Assembly (NCBI GenBank): GCA_016715945.1
Contig: JADJXJ010000001.1
Location: 1 to 64,000, forward strand
Reading direction: 5' to 3'
DNA: 64,000 bases
Source of the DNA: Bacteroidota bacterium
GTDB lineage: Bacteria; Bacteroidota; Bacteroidia; Bacteroidales; F082
The translations under genes were made by a program, and so were the position numbers. Positions 10,801 to 16,800 of the stretch are shown here, piece after piece (position 1 is the first letter of the stretch; the number at the start of each line of letters is the position of its first letter). Below the pieces are notes generated by a model that saw only the letters and a program-made list of their open reading frames with translations, did no database searches and was not told the DNA's origin.

Positions 10801-12389
10801 ACCACAAAGGTAAACTGTGCACTGAACGGCCCGTTTTCAGTCATGCCCGGAATACCGGTACCGGTGATGGAAAAGAGGATCTTCACGTTGTAGGTACCCG
10901 GACTGAGGCCAGCTCCCAGGTCGATGGGGTCGCCAAAGTTGGCCCAGGTCTGGTCGCCGCCACCGTCGTCGCTGGTCCAGCCCACATTGCGCACGGTATA
11001 GCTTGCCGGCTCAGGGTCGGAGGTGTTCCATACCTTGTAGTTGAACTGCGCGCCGGTGACATCGCCTCCGGCGGCTTTCCAGGTCTTGATGCTGGCGCCT
11101 TTGAAGAGGAAGGCGCTGATTGATCCGAAGTTCTGGCTGTGGAAGGCGCTGCCCTGCTGGGTGATGTCTGAGGTCTGTCCTGAATACCAATATGTTAAGG
11201 TGGGCAGGTTGACGCCCCCGTCGTCGCGCAGGCCATAATTGGGTGGAGGAGGCGCCGCCACGCTCACGTTTACGGTCCAGTTTTTGGTGGTGGTGCCGTC
11301 CTGAGCTGTCACAGTATAGGCCACCGGACTGCTGAAGTTCTGACTCACCCCGCTGGCCGGGCTGATGGTGGCGCCTGTGGATACGGTGATGGTGGGCGTG
11401 AGGCTGGTCACATCGGTGCCATGGGCCACCTCGATGCTCACGGTGGCCGCGCTGCTGTTGATGGTGGCCGGTGCGGTTTGTTCGGGCAGGCTGAAGCTGA
11501 GGATTTCGGCTTGCGTACTCAGGCCACTGACTGTGTAAGAATAATTGCTTCCACCATTATTGTTGAGCTTCAACGTCAGCATGTCGTAGTCGGAGGAAAT
11601 GCCGCTCACGGTCGAGCTGAAAGCGTAATATTCCACCTCAGCGCCCGCACTCTGGCCCGGAATGGTGGCAGTACCGCTCAGACCCGACATGCTGAAAGTG
11701 ACCACCGATGAACTGTTCCATGCATTGGTGGTATATCGCAGGTAAAAAATTTCCTCAGGCGAAGGGGTGGCATCCACCGTCAGCGTGATGGTGGCCTGCT
11801 GACCTGCCAGTATGCCGGTTGGCTCAGAAAGGCTTATCAGGTTCACCGGAGCAGCGCTGGTCTCCATAAAAATGGCCTGCGTGCCGGCATAGCCGTTGTC
11901 GCGCCAGTTGACGGTGTAAAACCTGCCGTTGGTTAGGGTGATGCTGTTATCTGCCCCGCTGTTGTAGGTGTAGCTTTGAAGGGTATTCATGCTCACATTT
12001 ACGCCTGCCCATTTGTTGGCCCAGGGGTTTCCGGCCGGGCCGCTGGTGAACAACCAGGTATGGTTGCCACCCACGAGGTCGGCTCCGCTGGCCGCCACAC
12101 TGAACCAGGTCTGGTAACGAGGTGTTCCTGTGGTGATTTTTGTCACGCGGCCACCACTGACCTGGGTCGAACTGGCCAGCGCCATATTGTTGGTTGGTGG
12201 GTTGGTCCATCCGTTCCAGGTGCCCGGTATGTTGAGCCCCTCAGGTGCAAATATCTGAGCCCGCAAACCATACGGCCGACCCATAAACAAGCCTGCCGTG
12301 AGGAACAAAATCAGCAGGAAAATCTTCAGACCAATAGAGGTATAATTCTTCGACTGTGTAAAGAGAGCTCCGTACGTAAAGTGCAACAT
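858..12389 (-). CDS. Giant secreted GH13 alpha-amylase-family protein with tandem repeat domains
   Basis: This encodes 3843 residues before an out-of-frame stop; the original frame ends near 1108. The order is: signal peptide (hydrophobic core about residues 22-38, cut after LRAQ); starch-binding-like and Ig-like modules; four ~85-residue Ig-like units resembling DUF5018 alternating with three companion domains (about 290-1100); NLQWPP-type repeats and a CBM/E-set section (1100-1800); a GH13 catalytic domain (about 1840-2230); a carboxypeptidase-regulatory-like Ig domain (about 2300-2390); then the A/B repeat array. GH13 regions I-IV are visible: DVVMNH (~1930), GFRIDL with the nucleophile Asp (~2009), VILEHF with the acid/base Glu (~2054), and SHDEE with the transition-state Asp (~2116). 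The protein should act on alpha-glucans outside the cell, and T9SS export is likely but unproven here. ATG at 12389 is chosen because the signal peptide follows. A catalytic domain embedded centrally between two repeat arrays is unusual. Confidence 0.88.
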   Translation of the reverse strand: MLHFTYGALFTQSKNYTSIGLKIFLLILFLTAGLFMGRPYGLRAQIFAPEGLNIPGTWNGWTNPPTNNMALASSTQVSGGRVTKITTGTPRYQTWFSVAASGADLVGGNHTWLFTSGPAGNPWANKWAGVNVSMNTLQSYTYNSGADNSITLTNGRFYTVNWRDNGYAGTQAIFMETSAAPVNLISLSEPTGILAGQQATITLTVDATPSPEEIFYLRYTTNAWNSSSVVTFSMSGLSGTATIPGQSAGAEVEYYAFSSTVSGISSDYDMLTLKLNNNGGSNYSYTVSGLSTQAEILSFSLPEQTAPATINSSAATVSIEVAHGTDVTSLTPTITVSTGATISPASGVSQNFSSPVAYTVTAQDGTTTKNWTVNVSVAAPPPPNYGLRDDGGVNLPTLTYWYSGQTSDITQQGSAFHSQNFGSISAFLFKGASIKTWKAAGGDVTGAQFNYKVWNTSDPEPASYTVRNVGWTSDDGGGDQTWANFGDPIDLGAGLSPGTYNVKILFSITGTGIPGMTENGPFSAQFTFVVLSNAAEILSFSLPEQTAPATINSSAATVSIEVAHGTNVTSLTPTITVSTGATISPASGVSQNFSSPVVYTVTAQDGTTTKNWTVNVSVAAPPPPNYGLRDDGGVNLPTLTYWYSGQASDITQQGNAFHSQNFGSISAFLFKGASIKTWKAAGGDVTGAQFNYKVWNTSDPEPASYTVRNVGWTSDDGGGDQTWASFGDPIDLGAGLSPGTYNVKILFSITGTGIPGMTENGPFSAQFTFVVLSNAAEILSFSLPEQTAPATINSSAATVSIEVAHGTDVTSLTPIITVSNGATISPASGVTQNFSSPVVYTVTAQDGTTTKNWTVSVSVAAPPPPNYGLRDDGGVNLPTLTYWYSGQTSDITQQGSAFHSQNFGSISAFLFKGASIKTWKAAGGDVTGAQFNYKVWSTSDPEPASYTVRNVGWTSDDGGGDQTWASFGDPIDLGAGLSPGTYNVKILFSITGTGIPGMTENGPFSAQFTFVVLSNAAEILSFSLPEQTAPATINSSAATVSIEVAHGTNVTSLTPTITVSTGATISPASGVSQNFSSPVVYTVTAQDGTTTKNWTVSVSVAAPTPIAWANLQWPPNGNIQPGQEFIVYAQVYADGITNQPGQASGMQAWIGYSSTNTDPSGWTNWVPAAYLGDVGNNDEYSFNLGGVINTDGIYYYASRFSLNNQPFVYGGYSSGGGGFWNGNTNVSGTLVVASAPLTYPVTFTVVDGTQSYTDIRLKGQMTSWNPVPMVQGPAHTWTLTLNLNPGSYEWGAIQHDGSPDGVWLIQGPNLVVNVAADGNISGTTTYNIPAPPQSSIAWANLQWPPSATIEPSQTLNVYGKVFIPGVTGLPVAPAGLQAWVGYSSANTNPNTWTNWVPAAFNGPSGNDSEFRADIGSLIPANGTYYYATRFKYQDQDFVYGGYSSGGGGFWNGTTNLSGVLTVGVNINCDDFRGVVYTLPSFPVQNQTVTIYFDATKGNGALLNYTGDVYAHTAVITNLSSSDADWRYTKTGWGENSPSTLLSRLSDNLYSLTIPNPRTYYGVPANEQILKMVFVFRSAAADAQGNWLVHKQSDGSDIYVKLYQPGLNVKFNNPLSRQTLLSSSATLPVCIEANGHSQLSFYINSTLVRQTTAGNLTYQVSYQQMPAGTNWIKAVASNGSLTVRDSVEVYVRGAVSIAHLPPGVKKGINYVDNSTVTLVLHDPIAQKQFSYVIGDFNNWTISDEGYMKRTPDGTHYWITISGLTPGEEYGFQYLIDGTLRLADPYSELILDPWNDPWISPNKYPNLKPYPTGKTEGIVTLIQPGRTPYNWQVPNFVPPALNNTQSDLLIYELLVRDFNDNRSIIEAIEKLDYLKSIGVNAIQLMPIMEFDGNNSWGYSTNFFFATDKYYGTRDAYKQFIDAAHQRGMAVILDVVMNHAFGLNPFVKMYFDPNYGGYGAPAANNPWLNQQSPHPYSVGYDFNHESPHTRQFFKDFLQYWLTEFKVDGFRIDLSKGLTQNFSGGDLGAWNAYDQSRINILMDYYGHIKWVNPNAYVILEHFANNDEETVLANAGMMLWSAMHYNYKQVAMGWENNSNVAWAYHGTRGWNFPNLIDYMESHDEERMVYEALAYGNQSQWYNLRDSLTAVRHQEQALVLFMGIPGPKMIWQFQEMGYDYSIFYGGDRTAPKPPRWDYLDNPVRERVARVIRGMADLRRSDAFRFGNFAHDLGGLGKRMWITHPSMDVVICVNMGVFGFDMIPNFTKPGTWYDYFSGEVINVSNPATHSFFFGPGDYRVFTSVPLPKPWHNLIVNVRDATNNQPIANALVQLANAGSRLTGTNGQAQFLALPGNNSITASKFGYLTGNQSFVVNSPTEITILLNPGWDPANNFANLQWPPSAELIEGESVNVYAQVQVQDLTPGPDGYEEMLVWIGYHSSNTHPNTWTNWIPATYNGISSFTGRPEYTAAIGSNLPAGTYYYASRFQLPDQPFIYGGWSADGGGFWDGTTNISGVLTISTPPPPGITFANLQWPPSASIPVGGSVTVYAQVQATGVNLGTSGYEGLSAWIGYGAPGTAPSTWTNWIPASYNGISGFTGRPEYTASIGSELPEGLYDYASRFLIGGRNFVYGGFSASGGGFWDGSTNVSGVLTVNGTPPVPSIGWANLQGPASGTITPGQNFSVFGQVWIENTTGSGNPTPGLQAWVGYASENTNPNTWTNWVPATYDGAVGNNDRFVAEIGSLINNEGTYYYATRYQYLDQPFVYGGLNGPWDAGSSPSGVLTVTTTPPDPEITFANLQWPPSASIPVGGSVTVYAQVEATGVNLGTSGYEGLSAWIGYGAPGTAPSTWTNWIPASYNGISGFTGRPEYTASIGNDLPEGLYDYASRFLIGGRSFVYGGFSNDGGGFWDGTTNVSGVLTVSGTPPVPSIGWANLQGPASGTITPGQNFSVFGQVWIENTTGSGNPTPGLQAWVGYASENTNPNTWTNWVPATYDGAVGNNDRFVAEIGSLINNEGTYYYATRYQYLDQPFVYGGLNGPWDANSSPSGVLTVTTTPPDPEITFANLQWPPSASIPVGGSVTVYAQVQATGVNLGTSGYEGLSAWIGYGAPGTAPSTWTNWIPASYNGISGFTGRPEYTASIGSDLPEGLYDYASRFLIGGRNFVYGGFSASGGGFWDGSTNVSGVLTVGGTPPVPSIGWANLQGPASGTITPGQNFSVFGQVWVENTTGTGNPTPGLQAWVGYASENTNPNTWTNWVPATYDGAVGNNDRFVAEIGSLITSVGTYYYATRYQYLDQPFVYGGLNGPWDAGSSPSGVLTVTTTPPDPEITFANLQWPPSASIPVGGSVTVYAQLEATGVNLSTSGYEGLSAWIGYGAPGTAPSTWTNWIPASYNGISGFTGRPEYTASIGSELPEGLYDYASRFLIGGRSFVYGGFSNDGGGFWDGSTNVSGVLTVSGTPPVPSIGWANLQGPASGTITPGQNFSVFGQVWIENTTGSGNPTPGLQAWVGYASENTNPNTWTNWVPATYDGAVGNNDRFVAEIGSLITSVGTYYYATRYQYLDQPFVYGGLNGPWDAGSSPSGVLTVTTTPPDPEITFANLQWPPSASIPVGGSVTVYAQVQATGVNLGTSGYEGLSAWIGYGAPGTAPSTWTNWIPASYNGISGFTGRPEYTASIGSELPEGLYDYASRFLIGGRNFVYGGFSASGGGFWDGSTNVSGVLTVNGTPPVPSIGWANLQGPASGTITPGQNFSVFGQVWIENTTGSGNPTPDCKPGWAMLPKIPTPTPGPTGFRLPTTVPWATTTALWRRLVRSILRLEPIIMPHVTNTLTSHLSMADSTGRGMPAAVLRVC
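9090..11515 (-). repeat. 723-bp tandem repeat in the N-terminal half of the GH13 giant
   Basis: The landmark cctgagctgt recurs at 9131, 9854, 10577 and 11300, exactly 723 bp (241 codons) apart. Each unit has an Ig-like segment (EILSFSLPEQTAPATI to GTTTKNWTV) and a ~150-residue companion (YGLRDDGGVNLPTL to AQFTFVVL). There are four Ig-like parts and three companions. Copies differ by only a few substitutions (for example STGAT/SNGAT), indicating recent duplication. All units are in frame. Confidence 0.95.
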
Positions 12390-12435
12390 ATCAGAATATT
12401 TGTGTTGGTTTGAGTTAAGAAAAACTGACAGTTAA

Positions 12436-12443
12436 CAAATATA
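12436..12443 (-). promoter_or_regulatory. Candidate -7 box of the GH13 giant
   Basis: On the minus strand this reads TATATTTG, matching the Bacteroidota -7 consensus TAnnTTTG, 46 nt upstream of the ATG at 12389. No convincing -33 TTTG is seen at the expected spacing, so the call rests on the -7 box and its position. Confidence 0.4.
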
Positions 12444-12628
12444 TATACAGCCATAGATTTCACTGAGCTGAAACCTAAAAATCAACATCTCAAAAATTGC
12501 AAACGGTTTCGGCCCCGAAAAGGTTTTTTAATGAATTCTTAAAGTTGGAAGATGTGCCGGACAGCAAAGCGAAATACCTCAAACTTAATAGTTTGCCGGA
12601 ACTGACTGAGTGCATTCAGCCACTGCCT

Positions 12629-13723
12629 TCAAACCTTGAAAAATATCCGTTTGCGGTATAAAAAATAAAGGAGAAGCCAACAGGTGAGGATATAACCAAC
12701 GGATTGCATCACCGGCTGCCACGTTTCGCCAACCCGGGAGACTACGCCACCAAAAAGAAAATCGCTGGTATGCCCAAGCTGGAAAATGCGCTGTCCCATG
12801 TAGATGGCGATGGCATTCATGCCGATCACCCGAAAGGGAAAGGCCCACGAGTTCAGGTTTTTTACATCGATGATCCAGAAAAACAGGGCAAACAATGCCA
12901 TGCTCAACCCTCCGGCTACGAGGACGAAAGAGCTGGTCCATAAATTTTTGTTTACCGGCATCGCCAGGTGCCACAGCCAGCCACCGGCAAAAAGGAAGCT
13001 CCCAATGGCGAATAACTTCAGGCTGAGTGTTTGATAGTCAGATCTTTGTGTCTGTCTTACGGCTTCGCCCGTGAGCATGCCCAGCAGGGCGGTGGCTGTG
13101 GCCGGAATCAGGCCGGCCAATCCTTCAGGGTCGTGGATGCCCAGGTAAAGTTTTCCTGGAACAAGCGTGCGATCCACCAATCCGACCAGGCTGCCCTCCA
13201 TACTATAGGAGTCGAGACCGGGCACATGAAAGGCTTCGAGCAGGCCCCAATAGGCAAGCAGAATGGAGGTCAAAGCGGGAATGCGCCACTTTACGGGCAG
13301 GTAAACCCATAGCAGGCCGGCAAACATCCATGCCAGGCCAATGCGACCCAACACGCTCGGAAAACGCAGCTCGCCAAAATTGAAACGGATGGCATTGTTG
13401 TAGATAAATCCGAGCAAGACGAGCATCAATCCCCTGCGGACAAGGTGGAGCACTACCTTGTTTGAGGTTGCTTTGCGTTGGCTGAGCGAAAACGGAAAGG
13501 CAATACCCGCAATGAACAAAAAAAGCGGAAAAACCATGTCGTAAAAATGAAAACCATGCCATTCCGCATGTTCCACCTGTGTGGCCCACCATTTCAGCAC
13601 TGGCCAGCCCGTGGCAGCCGCCAGGGCTACCGACAAGCCGTCGCCACCCATAATCCAGAACATATCGAATCCGCGCAGGGCGTCCAATGAGGCCAAACGT
13701 CGGGTTTTGGTTTCTATTTCCAT
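12629..13723 (-). CDS. HGSNAT-like (DUF5009-type) multi-pass membrane acyltransferase
   Basis: A 364-residue polytopic membrane protein with about ten hydrophobic segments. The N-terminal RLASLDALRGFDMFWIMGGD and the early HGFHFYDMVFPLFLFIAG stretch are typical of bacterial relatives of heparan-alpha-glucosaminide N-acetyltransferase. Those relatives transfer acyl groups to sugars across a membrane; the conserved His in the second motif is the likely catalytic residue of the family. The ATG at 13723 is chosen because the upstream in-frame extension to 13822 has no membrane or family character. It is divergent from the Gfo/Idh/MocA gene with 222 bp between starts, so a shared regulatory region is possible. 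The substrate is unknown; a glycan is the family-based guess. Confidence 0.82.
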   Translation of the reverse strand: MEIETKTRRLASLDALRGFDMFWIMGGDGLSVALAAATGWPVLKWWATQVEHAEWHGFHFYDMVFPLFLFIAGIAFPFSLSQRKATSNKVVLHLVRRGLMLVLLGFIYNNAIRFNFGELRFPSVLGRIGLAWMFAGLLWVYLPVKWRIPALTSILLAYWGLLEAFHVPGLDSYSMEGSLVGLVDRTLVPGKLYLGIHDPEGLAGLIPATATALLGMLTGEAVRQTQRSDYQTLSLKLFAIGSFLFAGGWLWHLAMPVNKNLWTSSFVLVAGGLSMALFALFFWIIDVKNLNSWAFPFRVIGMNAIAIYMGQRIFQLGHTSDFLFGGVVSRVGETWQPVMQSVGYILTCWLLLYFLYRKRIFFKV

Positions 13724-13945
13724 GTTGCAGGTATTTCTTTCGTCACAAAATTGCAAAAACCAACCCTGGAAAACACTTGATTCCAGACATGAAATTTGGC
13801 ATTTTTTTCCGGGCCAGATCAATCATCTGTATTTTTCTTATCACGTGGCAATGCCCATCCGGCCGCCCTGGCAGAAAGGTATTTTCTCATATACTTCTTG
13901 CATGTCCATTTTAAAATACTGAACTTTGACCTGACCAAAAACCTA

Positions 13946-15346
13946 ATGGACATGAGCAATTCATTATCGAGGCGCGAAATGATCCGCCTGCTCGGATTGG
14001 CCGCTGCCGGAGCTATGATTCCTTCGAAGCTGGTGCCCAATCCATTTGGCATCGAACCGCTGATCATGCCGGATGACCCGCCTTTTGTGCCTGATAAACC
14101 TGTGACTGCCATTACCCTTGGAGCTGGCGCCAGGGGGAATACCTACGGCAATTATGCCATTCAGTTCCCCGATCAGCTGAAAATCGTCGGCGTGGCCGAA
14201 CCCAACCCGATCCGCAACGAAAGGTATGCCCGAAAGCACGACATCAGCCCCGGCAATCGTTTCAACTCCTGGGAAGAGGTGTTCGAAAGGTCAAAGTTTG
14301 CCGATGCCATTATCATCACCACCCCCGACGACCTGCACTATGGTCCGGCAATGGCTGCGCTGGCCATGGGTTATGACCTGCTGCTCGAAAAACCCATAGC
14401 GCCCACCGAAAAAGAGTGCCGCGATATTCTGGCGCAGGCGCAAAAAACCGGACGCATTGTGGCCGTGTGCCATGTGTTGCGTTATGCGCCCTATTTCATC
14501 CGTTTGCGCAACCTCATCCAATCGGGCGCCATCGGCAGGCTGGTGAGCATACAACACATGGAACCCATCGAGCACGTGCATATGAGCCATTCCTTTGTGC
14601 GTGGCAATTGGCACAATTCCCGCCAGACGGCGCCCATCATTCTAGCCAAATCGTGCCACGACCTCGACATCCTGCGCTGGCTGGTCGATAAATCCTCAAA
14701 ACGCGTACAGGCATTCGGGCAGCTGAGCTGGTTCAGGGAAGAAAACGCTCCGCAAGGCGCGCCGGCACGCTGCACCGACGGCTGTCCCGCCGAAGCCAAC
14801 TGCCCCTATTCCGCCCTGCGCATCTATTACCGCAACCGCACCTGGCTGTATGTGTTCGACCTGCCCGACGAAAAGGAAAAACACGGCGAAGCGATACTGA
14901 ACTACCTGAAAACGACCAACTACGGCCGTTGTGTGTACCGCATGGACAACGACCAGTGCGATCACTATGTGAGCAACATCGAGTTCGAAACAGGCATCAC
15001 GGCCAGCTTCAGCATGGATGCCTTTACACCCTGGGGTGGCCGGCGAACCCGTGTAATGGGCAGCATGGGATTCATTGAGGGCGATATGGACCAATACACT
15101 TTTTATGATTTCCGTACGGGCGAAAAACTGAGCGTCGAAAGCAAAGCTATTGAAATAGAGGAATATAAACATTCCGGCCATGGAGGGGGCGACTGGCGGC
15201 TGGTGGCCGACTTTGTGAAGGCGGTTGCAAAACAAGACCCCAACCTGCTCACCAGTACCATTGCGCAAAGCATCGAGAGCCACATCATGGCCTTTGCAGC
15301 CGAGAAAAGCCGGCTTGGCGGACAAGTGGAACCCATCACCCTATGA
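13946..15346 (+). CDS. Exported Gfo/Idh/MocA-family oxidoreductase
   Basis: A 466-residue NAD(P)-dependent sugar or inositol dehydrogenase-type protein. The N-terminus SRREMIRLLGLAAAGAM resembles a twin-arginine (Tat) signal, so it is probably folded with cofactor before export. The nucleotide-binding region follows (TAITLGAGARGNTYG, GVAEPNPIRNERYA), then LLLEKPIAPT, which carries the family's conserved EKP lysine. A four-cysteine segment (CTDGCPAEANC) lies in the C-terminal half and is seen in a subset of Tat-exported relatives. Two nearby ATGs (13946, 13952) are both possible. It probably oxidises or rearranges a glycan-derived sugar; the exact reaction cannot be told. A hairpin terminator follows directly. 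Confidence 0.87.
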   Translation: MDMSNSLSRREMIRLLGLAAAGAMIPSKLVPNPFGIEPLIMPDDPPFVPDKPVTAITLGAGARGNTYGNYAIQFPDQLKIVGVAEPNPIRNERYARKHDISPGNRFNSWEEVFERSKFADAIIITTPDDLHYGPAMAALAMGYDLLLEKPIAPTEKECRDILAQAQKTGRIVAVCHVLRYAPYFIRLRNLIQSGAIGRLVSIQHMEPIEHVHMSHSFVRGNWHNSRQTAPIILAKSCHDLDILRWLVDKSSKRVQAFGQLSWFREENAPQGAPARCTDGCPAEANCPYSALRIYYRNRTWLYVFDLPDEKEKHGEAILNYLKTTNYGRCVYRMDNDQCDHYVSNIEFETGITASFSMDAFTPWGGRRTRVMGSMGFIEGDMDQYTFYDFRTGEKLSVESKAIEIEEYKHSGHGGGDWRLVADFVKAVAKQDPNLLTSTIAQSIESHIMAFAAEKSRLGGQVEPITL

Positions 15347-15351
15347 AATAA

Positions 15352-15378
15352 AAAAACCGGTCCGGGTGACCGGTTTTT
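15352..15378 (+). terminator. Rho-independent terminator after the Gfo/Idh/MocA gene
   Basis: AAAAACCGGT and ACCGGTTTTT form a perfect 10-bp stem around a 7-nt loop, ending in T-rich DNA five bases after the stop codon at 15346. Confidence 0.85.
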
Positions 15379-15393
15379 ATTTATTGATCCTCA

Positions 15394-15595
15394 TTACGTT
15401 GGATTCTGACTTTCAGGAGTTTCCCTCTTGTTTTTCATTATTTGGTAGAGTTTCTGTCCGCCCCATGCGGCAGCCAGGCCGAGCAGGAAGCCGATGCCGC
15501 CATCGATGGGTGCCCCGCCACCCACGGGCGGGCCGCCGGAGCCGGGGTCGCCGGGCGGGTTAGGCGGTCCCTGGCTGAGGGCACCCTTTCTTTTA
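15394..15595 (-). pseudogene. 5'-truncated third copy of the PID-CTERM-like small protein
   Basis: The minus strand reads ALSQGPPNPPGDPGSG, then GGGAPIDGGIGFLLGLAAAW and GGQKLYQ, near-identical to the intact copies at 16561 and 24022. Homology stops abruptly just before ALSQ, that is, at the signal-peptide junction. Upstream in frame there is a TAA and no start codon. The tail after KLYQ differs (ends ESQNPT). It is a remnant of the duplicated cassette that kept the mature part but lost its export signal and promoter. Confidence 0.75.
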
Positions 15596-15858
15596 AGGTG
15601 TACATACGTTTTCTTTATTCCGGTCTTGACATTTTAAATTGGATGCCTTATCGAAAAATTGAAATTCCGACTCGCGAGATGAAATGATCAGTTCTGCAGC
15701 ATATCCACTCTATTGCAATGATCCAAAAACGTCAGTCCGGGATCGGGGAACGAAATTTCATATGATTTTTTGCTTGCAAACCTTTAAACATTTTGAGGTT
15801 GTTGAAAAGAGGGTATGCTGACAGCGCCGGAACTTTTAAAACGTAAAGAGAATCATCG

Positions 15859-15866
15859 TAACTTTG
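15859..15866 (+). promoter_or_regulatory. Candidate -7 box of the DUF4160-DUF2442 pair
   Basis: TAACTTTG fits TAnnTTTG and lies 27 nt upstream of the ATG at 15894. It suggests the pair still has its promoter although its first gene is interrupted. Confidence 0.4.
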
Positions 15867-15893
15867 TTTTGTAGCGCAATCAGACAAACCATC

Positions 15894-16130
15894 ATGCCAA
15901 CTGTTCTGAAAGTTGCAGGGTATCGTTTTTTCTTTTACGTAAATGACCATCATCCCATGCATATTCACGTTTAGCGGGGAGACGGTACAGCCAAATTTCT
16001 GCGTGACCCCGTCATGCTGGTAAGGTCTAAGCGGTTTAAAGTCTCGGAGATCGTTGAAATACGCATGATCATCCACCAAAATATTGACTTATTCAAAATG
16101 AAATGGTATGAGTACTTTGGCAATCAATAA
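15894..16130 (+). pseudogene. DUF4160 family gene interrupted by one in-frame TAG
   Basis: Starting at ATG 15894 the frame reads MPTVLKVAGYRFFFYVNDHH then PMHIHV. It then meets TAG (15972-15974) and continues RGDGTAKFLRDPVML... to KMKWYEYFGNQ and TAA at 16128. HxxHxHV followed by a charged glycine turn is the DUF4160 signature. Reading through the single stop gives a normal-length 78-codon protein. A CAG-to-TAG change would explain it (HVQRGDG). The 3' end overlaps the DUF2442 start by 23 bp. The function of DUF4160 is unknown; it is commonly found next to DUF2442. Confidence 0.8.
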
Positions 16131-16341
16131 ATCGAAAAGCCCTCAGGAGCTTTGGTTTGAACAGGATAGGATGTTCCTCCTTTTGGTAGATGGCAGGGAG
16201 TTGGCGATTCCGATTGACTGGTTTCCTCAACTTCGCGATGCCACGCAAGAACAGAGAAACAACTGGCGCTTTATCGGCGACGGTGAAGGAATTCACTGGG
16301 AAGCCCTCGATCTTGACATACTCGTTGAAGGGTTGCTATGA
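16108..16341 (+). CDS. DUF2442 domain protein
   Basis: A 77-residue protein with the family's hallmarks: LLLVDGRELAIPIDWFPQL, a central ATQEQRNNW, and the C-terminal IHWEALDLDILVEGLL. It starts inside the 3' end of the DUF4160 gene in another frame, a layout that implies translational coupling. DUF2442 proteins are small, of unknown biochemical role, and usually paired with DUF4160; some authors treat such pairs as toxin-antitoxin-like, but nothing here shows that. Because the upstream partner is truncated, ribosomes ending at the amber codon would stop ~136 nt before this start, which may lower its expression. Confidence 0.85.
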   Translation: MSTLAINKSKSPQELWFEQDRMFLLLVDGRELAIPIDWFPQLRDATQEQRNNWRFIGDGEGIHWEALDLDILVEGLL

Positions 16342-16505
16342 GTTTTTTAACCGTTTTACGTGGTTGAAAGGGGTTGCCCTACTTTGGATGCGCGAGATTT
16401 TCAAAAAATTGTGAGCGCAAGAATTTGCAATCCAATCCCATCCTATAATTATGCTTATGGCCGAAGGGTTACCCTTATTCTGGTTTTGATTGTGTTATAA
16501 AAAGC

Positions 16506-16534
16506 AAAGACCCGGCCGGGAGGCCGGGGTCTTT
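16506..16534 (-). terminator. Terminator of the T9SS/PID-CTERM operon
   Basis: AAAGACCCGGCC and GGCCGGGGTCTTT form a long GC-rich hairpin. On the minus strand it is followed by a T-rich run (tctttgcttttta). It sits 26 nt downstream of the stop of the small gene at 16561. Confidence 0.75.
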
Positions 16535-16560
16535 CGGGCTGTTTAAAGAATAAAGGGTTG

Positions 16561-16800
16561 TTATGCAGGTTCCTTGTCTTGTTTCTTGATTTTCCTTATT
16601 TGGTAGAGTTTCTGTCCGCCCCAAGCGGCAGCCAGGCCGAGCAGGAAGCCGATGCCGCCATCGATGGGTGCCCCGCCGCCCACTGGCGGGCCGCCGGAGC
16701 CGGGGTCGCCGGGCGGGTCGGGCGGTCCCTGGCTGAGGGCCACCTGTGCAACAAAGAGGAGAACCAAAGTAAGCAGGAGGGTGATATGCTGTTTTTTCAT
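16561..16800 (-). CDS. Small secreted protein with PID-CTERM-like sorting tail, copy 1
   Basis: 79 residues. The signal peptide MKKQHITLLLTLVLLFVAQV is followed by ALSQ, a Pro/Gly linker (GPPDPPGDPGSGGPP), the motif APIDGG, a 17-residue hydrophobic helix (IGFLLGLAAAWGGQKLY) and a basic end (KIKKQDKEPA). A PIDG motif, then one membrane helix, then basic residues is the layout of the PID-CTERM family of putative exosortase substrates in Bacteroidota. The ATG at 16800 lies 13 nt after the stop of the T9SS protein gene, so the two are one operon. Almost nothing but sorting signal is left after cleavage. No exosortase gene is visible in this window. Family assignment is from memory of the motif. 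Confidence 0.75.
   Translation of the reverse strand: MKKQHITLLLTLVLLFVAQVALSQGPPDPPGDPGSGGPPVGGGAPIDGGIGFLLGLAAAWGGQKLYQIRKIKKQDKEPA

Noticed and set aside
12507..12520. Small palindrome tttcggccccgaaa with a following T-run as a terminator
   Set aside because: The T-run is on the + strand, where no gene precedes it. For the minus-strand acyltransferase gene the orientation is wrong and the loop is too short.
15732..16079. A 115-codon minus-strand open frame
   Set aside because: It lies opposite the DUF4160 pseudogene, whose + frame has clear family motifs on both sides of the amber codon; the minus translation shows none.
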